This document shows, in pieces, positions 5,168 through 6,080 of a stretch of 6,080 bases of DNA (position 1 is the first letter of the stretch; every line of letters starts with the position of its first letter). The translations under genes were made by a program, and so were the position numbers. The DNA lies in assembly GCA_934402155.1 (NCBI GenBank), contig CAKRTP010000108.1, positions 1-6,080 on the forward strand, written 5' to 3'. The DNA comes from an uncultured Blautia sp. GTDB taxonomy: Bacteria; Bacillota; Clostridia; Lachnospirales; Lachnospiraceae. The notes beneath the pieces are model-generated. The model was not told the origin of the DNA and searched no databases. It saw nothing but the letters and a program-made list of their open reading frames with translations.

Positions 5168-6080
5168 TGAAAAAGAAAAAATGGAACAAGGTTTTGTCTG
5201 TATCTTTAGTGATGGTGACAGCTATATCACTTTTGTCAGGCTGTGGCGGAAAGAGTGCGGAAAAAGAAGATGCAGAAACAATCACGGTGTATTTATGGAG
5301 CACAAGCCTGTATGAAAAATACGCACCATACATCCAGGAACAGCTTCCGGATATCAATGTCGAGTTTGTAGTAGGAAATAATAATCTGGATTTCTACAAG
5401 TTTCTTGATGAAAACGGCGGATTGCCGGATATCATAACCTGCTGTCGTTTTTCACTGCATGATGCAAGCCCGCTGAAAGACAGTCTGATGGATCTTTCCA
5501 CAACCAATGAGGCAGGTGCTGTCTACGATACCTACCTCAGCAATTTTATGAACGAGGATGGAAGCGTAAACTGGCTTCCGGTGTGTGCGGATGCGCATGG
5601 TTTTGTAGTCAACAAAGATCTTTTTGAAAAGTATGATATTTCTCTTCCAACAGATTATGAAAGCTTTGTCTCTGCCTGCCAGGCATTTGACAAAGTGGGA
5701 ATCCGTGGGTTTACTGCAGACTATTATTATGATTACACCTGTATGGAAACACTGCAGGGATTGTCTGTTTCAGAGCTGTCTTCTGTAGACGGACGCAAGT
5801 GGCGCACCACCTACAGTGACCCGGACAGTACAAAGAGAGAAGGTCTGGACGATACCGTCTGGCCGGAGGCTTTTGAACGTATGGAACAGTTCATCCAGGA
5901 TACAGGGCTGAGCCGGGATGATCTGGATATGAATTATGATGATGTTGTTGAGATGTATCAAAGTGGCAAGCTTGCCATGTACTTTGGCAGTTCTTCCGGT
6001 GTAAAAATGTTCCAGGATCAGGGCATCAACACGACATTTCTTCCATTCTTTCAGGAGAATGGCGAAAAGTGGATTATGAC
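5167..6080 (+). CDS. Family 1 type (sugar-binding-like) extracellular solute-binding lipoprotein, 3' end beyond window
   Basis: The frame is open from ATG 5167 to the window edge (304 complete codons), so the C-terminus is missing. MKKKKWNK, a hydrophobic helix and the lipobox LSGC (C26) mark a lipoprotein on the outer membrane face. The mature part starts ITVYLWSTSLYEKYAPYI, then INVEFVVGNNN, GLPDIITCCRFS, WLPVCADAHGFVVNKDLFEKY, LPTDYESFVSACQAF and KLAMYFGSSSGVKMF. This is the order seen in carbohydrate-type (family 1) binding proteins: strand-rich start, DII before the hinge, a VVNKDLFEKYDI block and the late GKLAM element. AGGGAG at 5153-5158 is 8 bases before the start, and TAATG joins it to the kinase by a one-base overlap, so translation is probably coupled. 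The ligand cannot be read from sequence. Whether permease genes follow is unknown; if they do not, a sensory accessory role becomes likelier. Confidence 0.87.
   Translation, partial: MKKKKWNKVLSVSLVMVTAISLLSGCGGKSAEKEDAETITVYLWSTSLYEKYAPYIQEQLPDINVEFVVGNNNLDFYKFLDENGGLPDIITCCRFSLHDASPLKDSLMDLSTTNEAGAVYDTYLSNFMNEDGSVNWLPVCADAHGFVVNKDLFEKYDISLPTDYESFVSACQAFDKVGIRGFTADYYYDYTCMETLQGLSVSELSSVDGRKWRTTYSDPDSTKREGLDDTVWPEAFERMEQFIQDTGLSRDDLDMNYDDVVEMYQSGKLAMYFGSSSGVKMFQDQGINTTFLPFFQENGEKWIM

Noticed and set aside
5130..5315. Small plus-strand frame across the kinase/lipoprotein junction
   Set aside because: It overlaps the kinase end and lipoprotein signal peptide out of frame, has no ribosome binding site of note and no recognisable protein character.
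1..6080. tRNA, rRNA, CRISPR array, insertion sequence or attachment site
   Set aside because: Reading both strands showed no direct repeat array, transposase, terminal inverted repeats or cloverleaf-like RNA gene.

Overview
The window looks like chromosomal DNA of a low-to-moderate GC Firmicute, most likely a gut-type member of the Clostridia (Lachnospiraceae). Grounds: A-rich purine-rich ribosome binding sites, an SigA-type promoter with an extended -10, lipoprotein signal peptides typical of monoderms, and protein architectures (REC-HD-GYP-PAS-like response regulator, Cache-type hybrid kinase) that I associate with that family. Genus cannot be fixed from sequence alone.

Layout: (1) 13-467, a MarR-type transcription regulator split by a one-base shift in a run of G at 155-159. 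(2) 401-546, a compact regulatory block that overlaps the 3' end of the MarR frame: a promoter (-35 at 401-406, TGC-TATAAT at 422-430), a cyclic di-GMP class I (GEMM-I) riboswitch aptamer (about 441-507), and an intrinsic terminator (517-546). (3) 651-2273, a response regulator with an intact HD-GYP cyclic di-GMP phosphodiesterase domain. (4) 2185-3000, a family 3 type solute-binding lipoprotein. (5) 2984-5167, a membrane hybrid histidine kinase with an extracytoplasmic Cache-like sensor and a C-terminal receiver. (6) 5167 to the window end, a second solute-binding lipoprotein of the sugar-binding (family 1) kind, cut by the window edge. Genes 3 to 6 are on the plus strand and overlap each other, so they read as one operon.

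How it may work together: the two surface lipoproteins would bind small molecules outside the cell; no ABC permease or ATPase is seen between them and the kinase, so they may serve as ligand-presenting partners for the kinase sensor domain rather than (or besides) transport. The kinase would then signal to the REC domain of the HD-GYP protein, which would degrade cyclic di-GMP. Because transcription of the operon starts through a cyclic di-GMP riboswitch with an attached terminator, the product that lowers cyclic di-GMP is itself controlled by cyclic di-GMP. That closed loop, linking extracellular nutrient sensing to second messenger turnover, is the most interesting feature of the window. The individual families are recognised from motifs; the wiring between them is inference.
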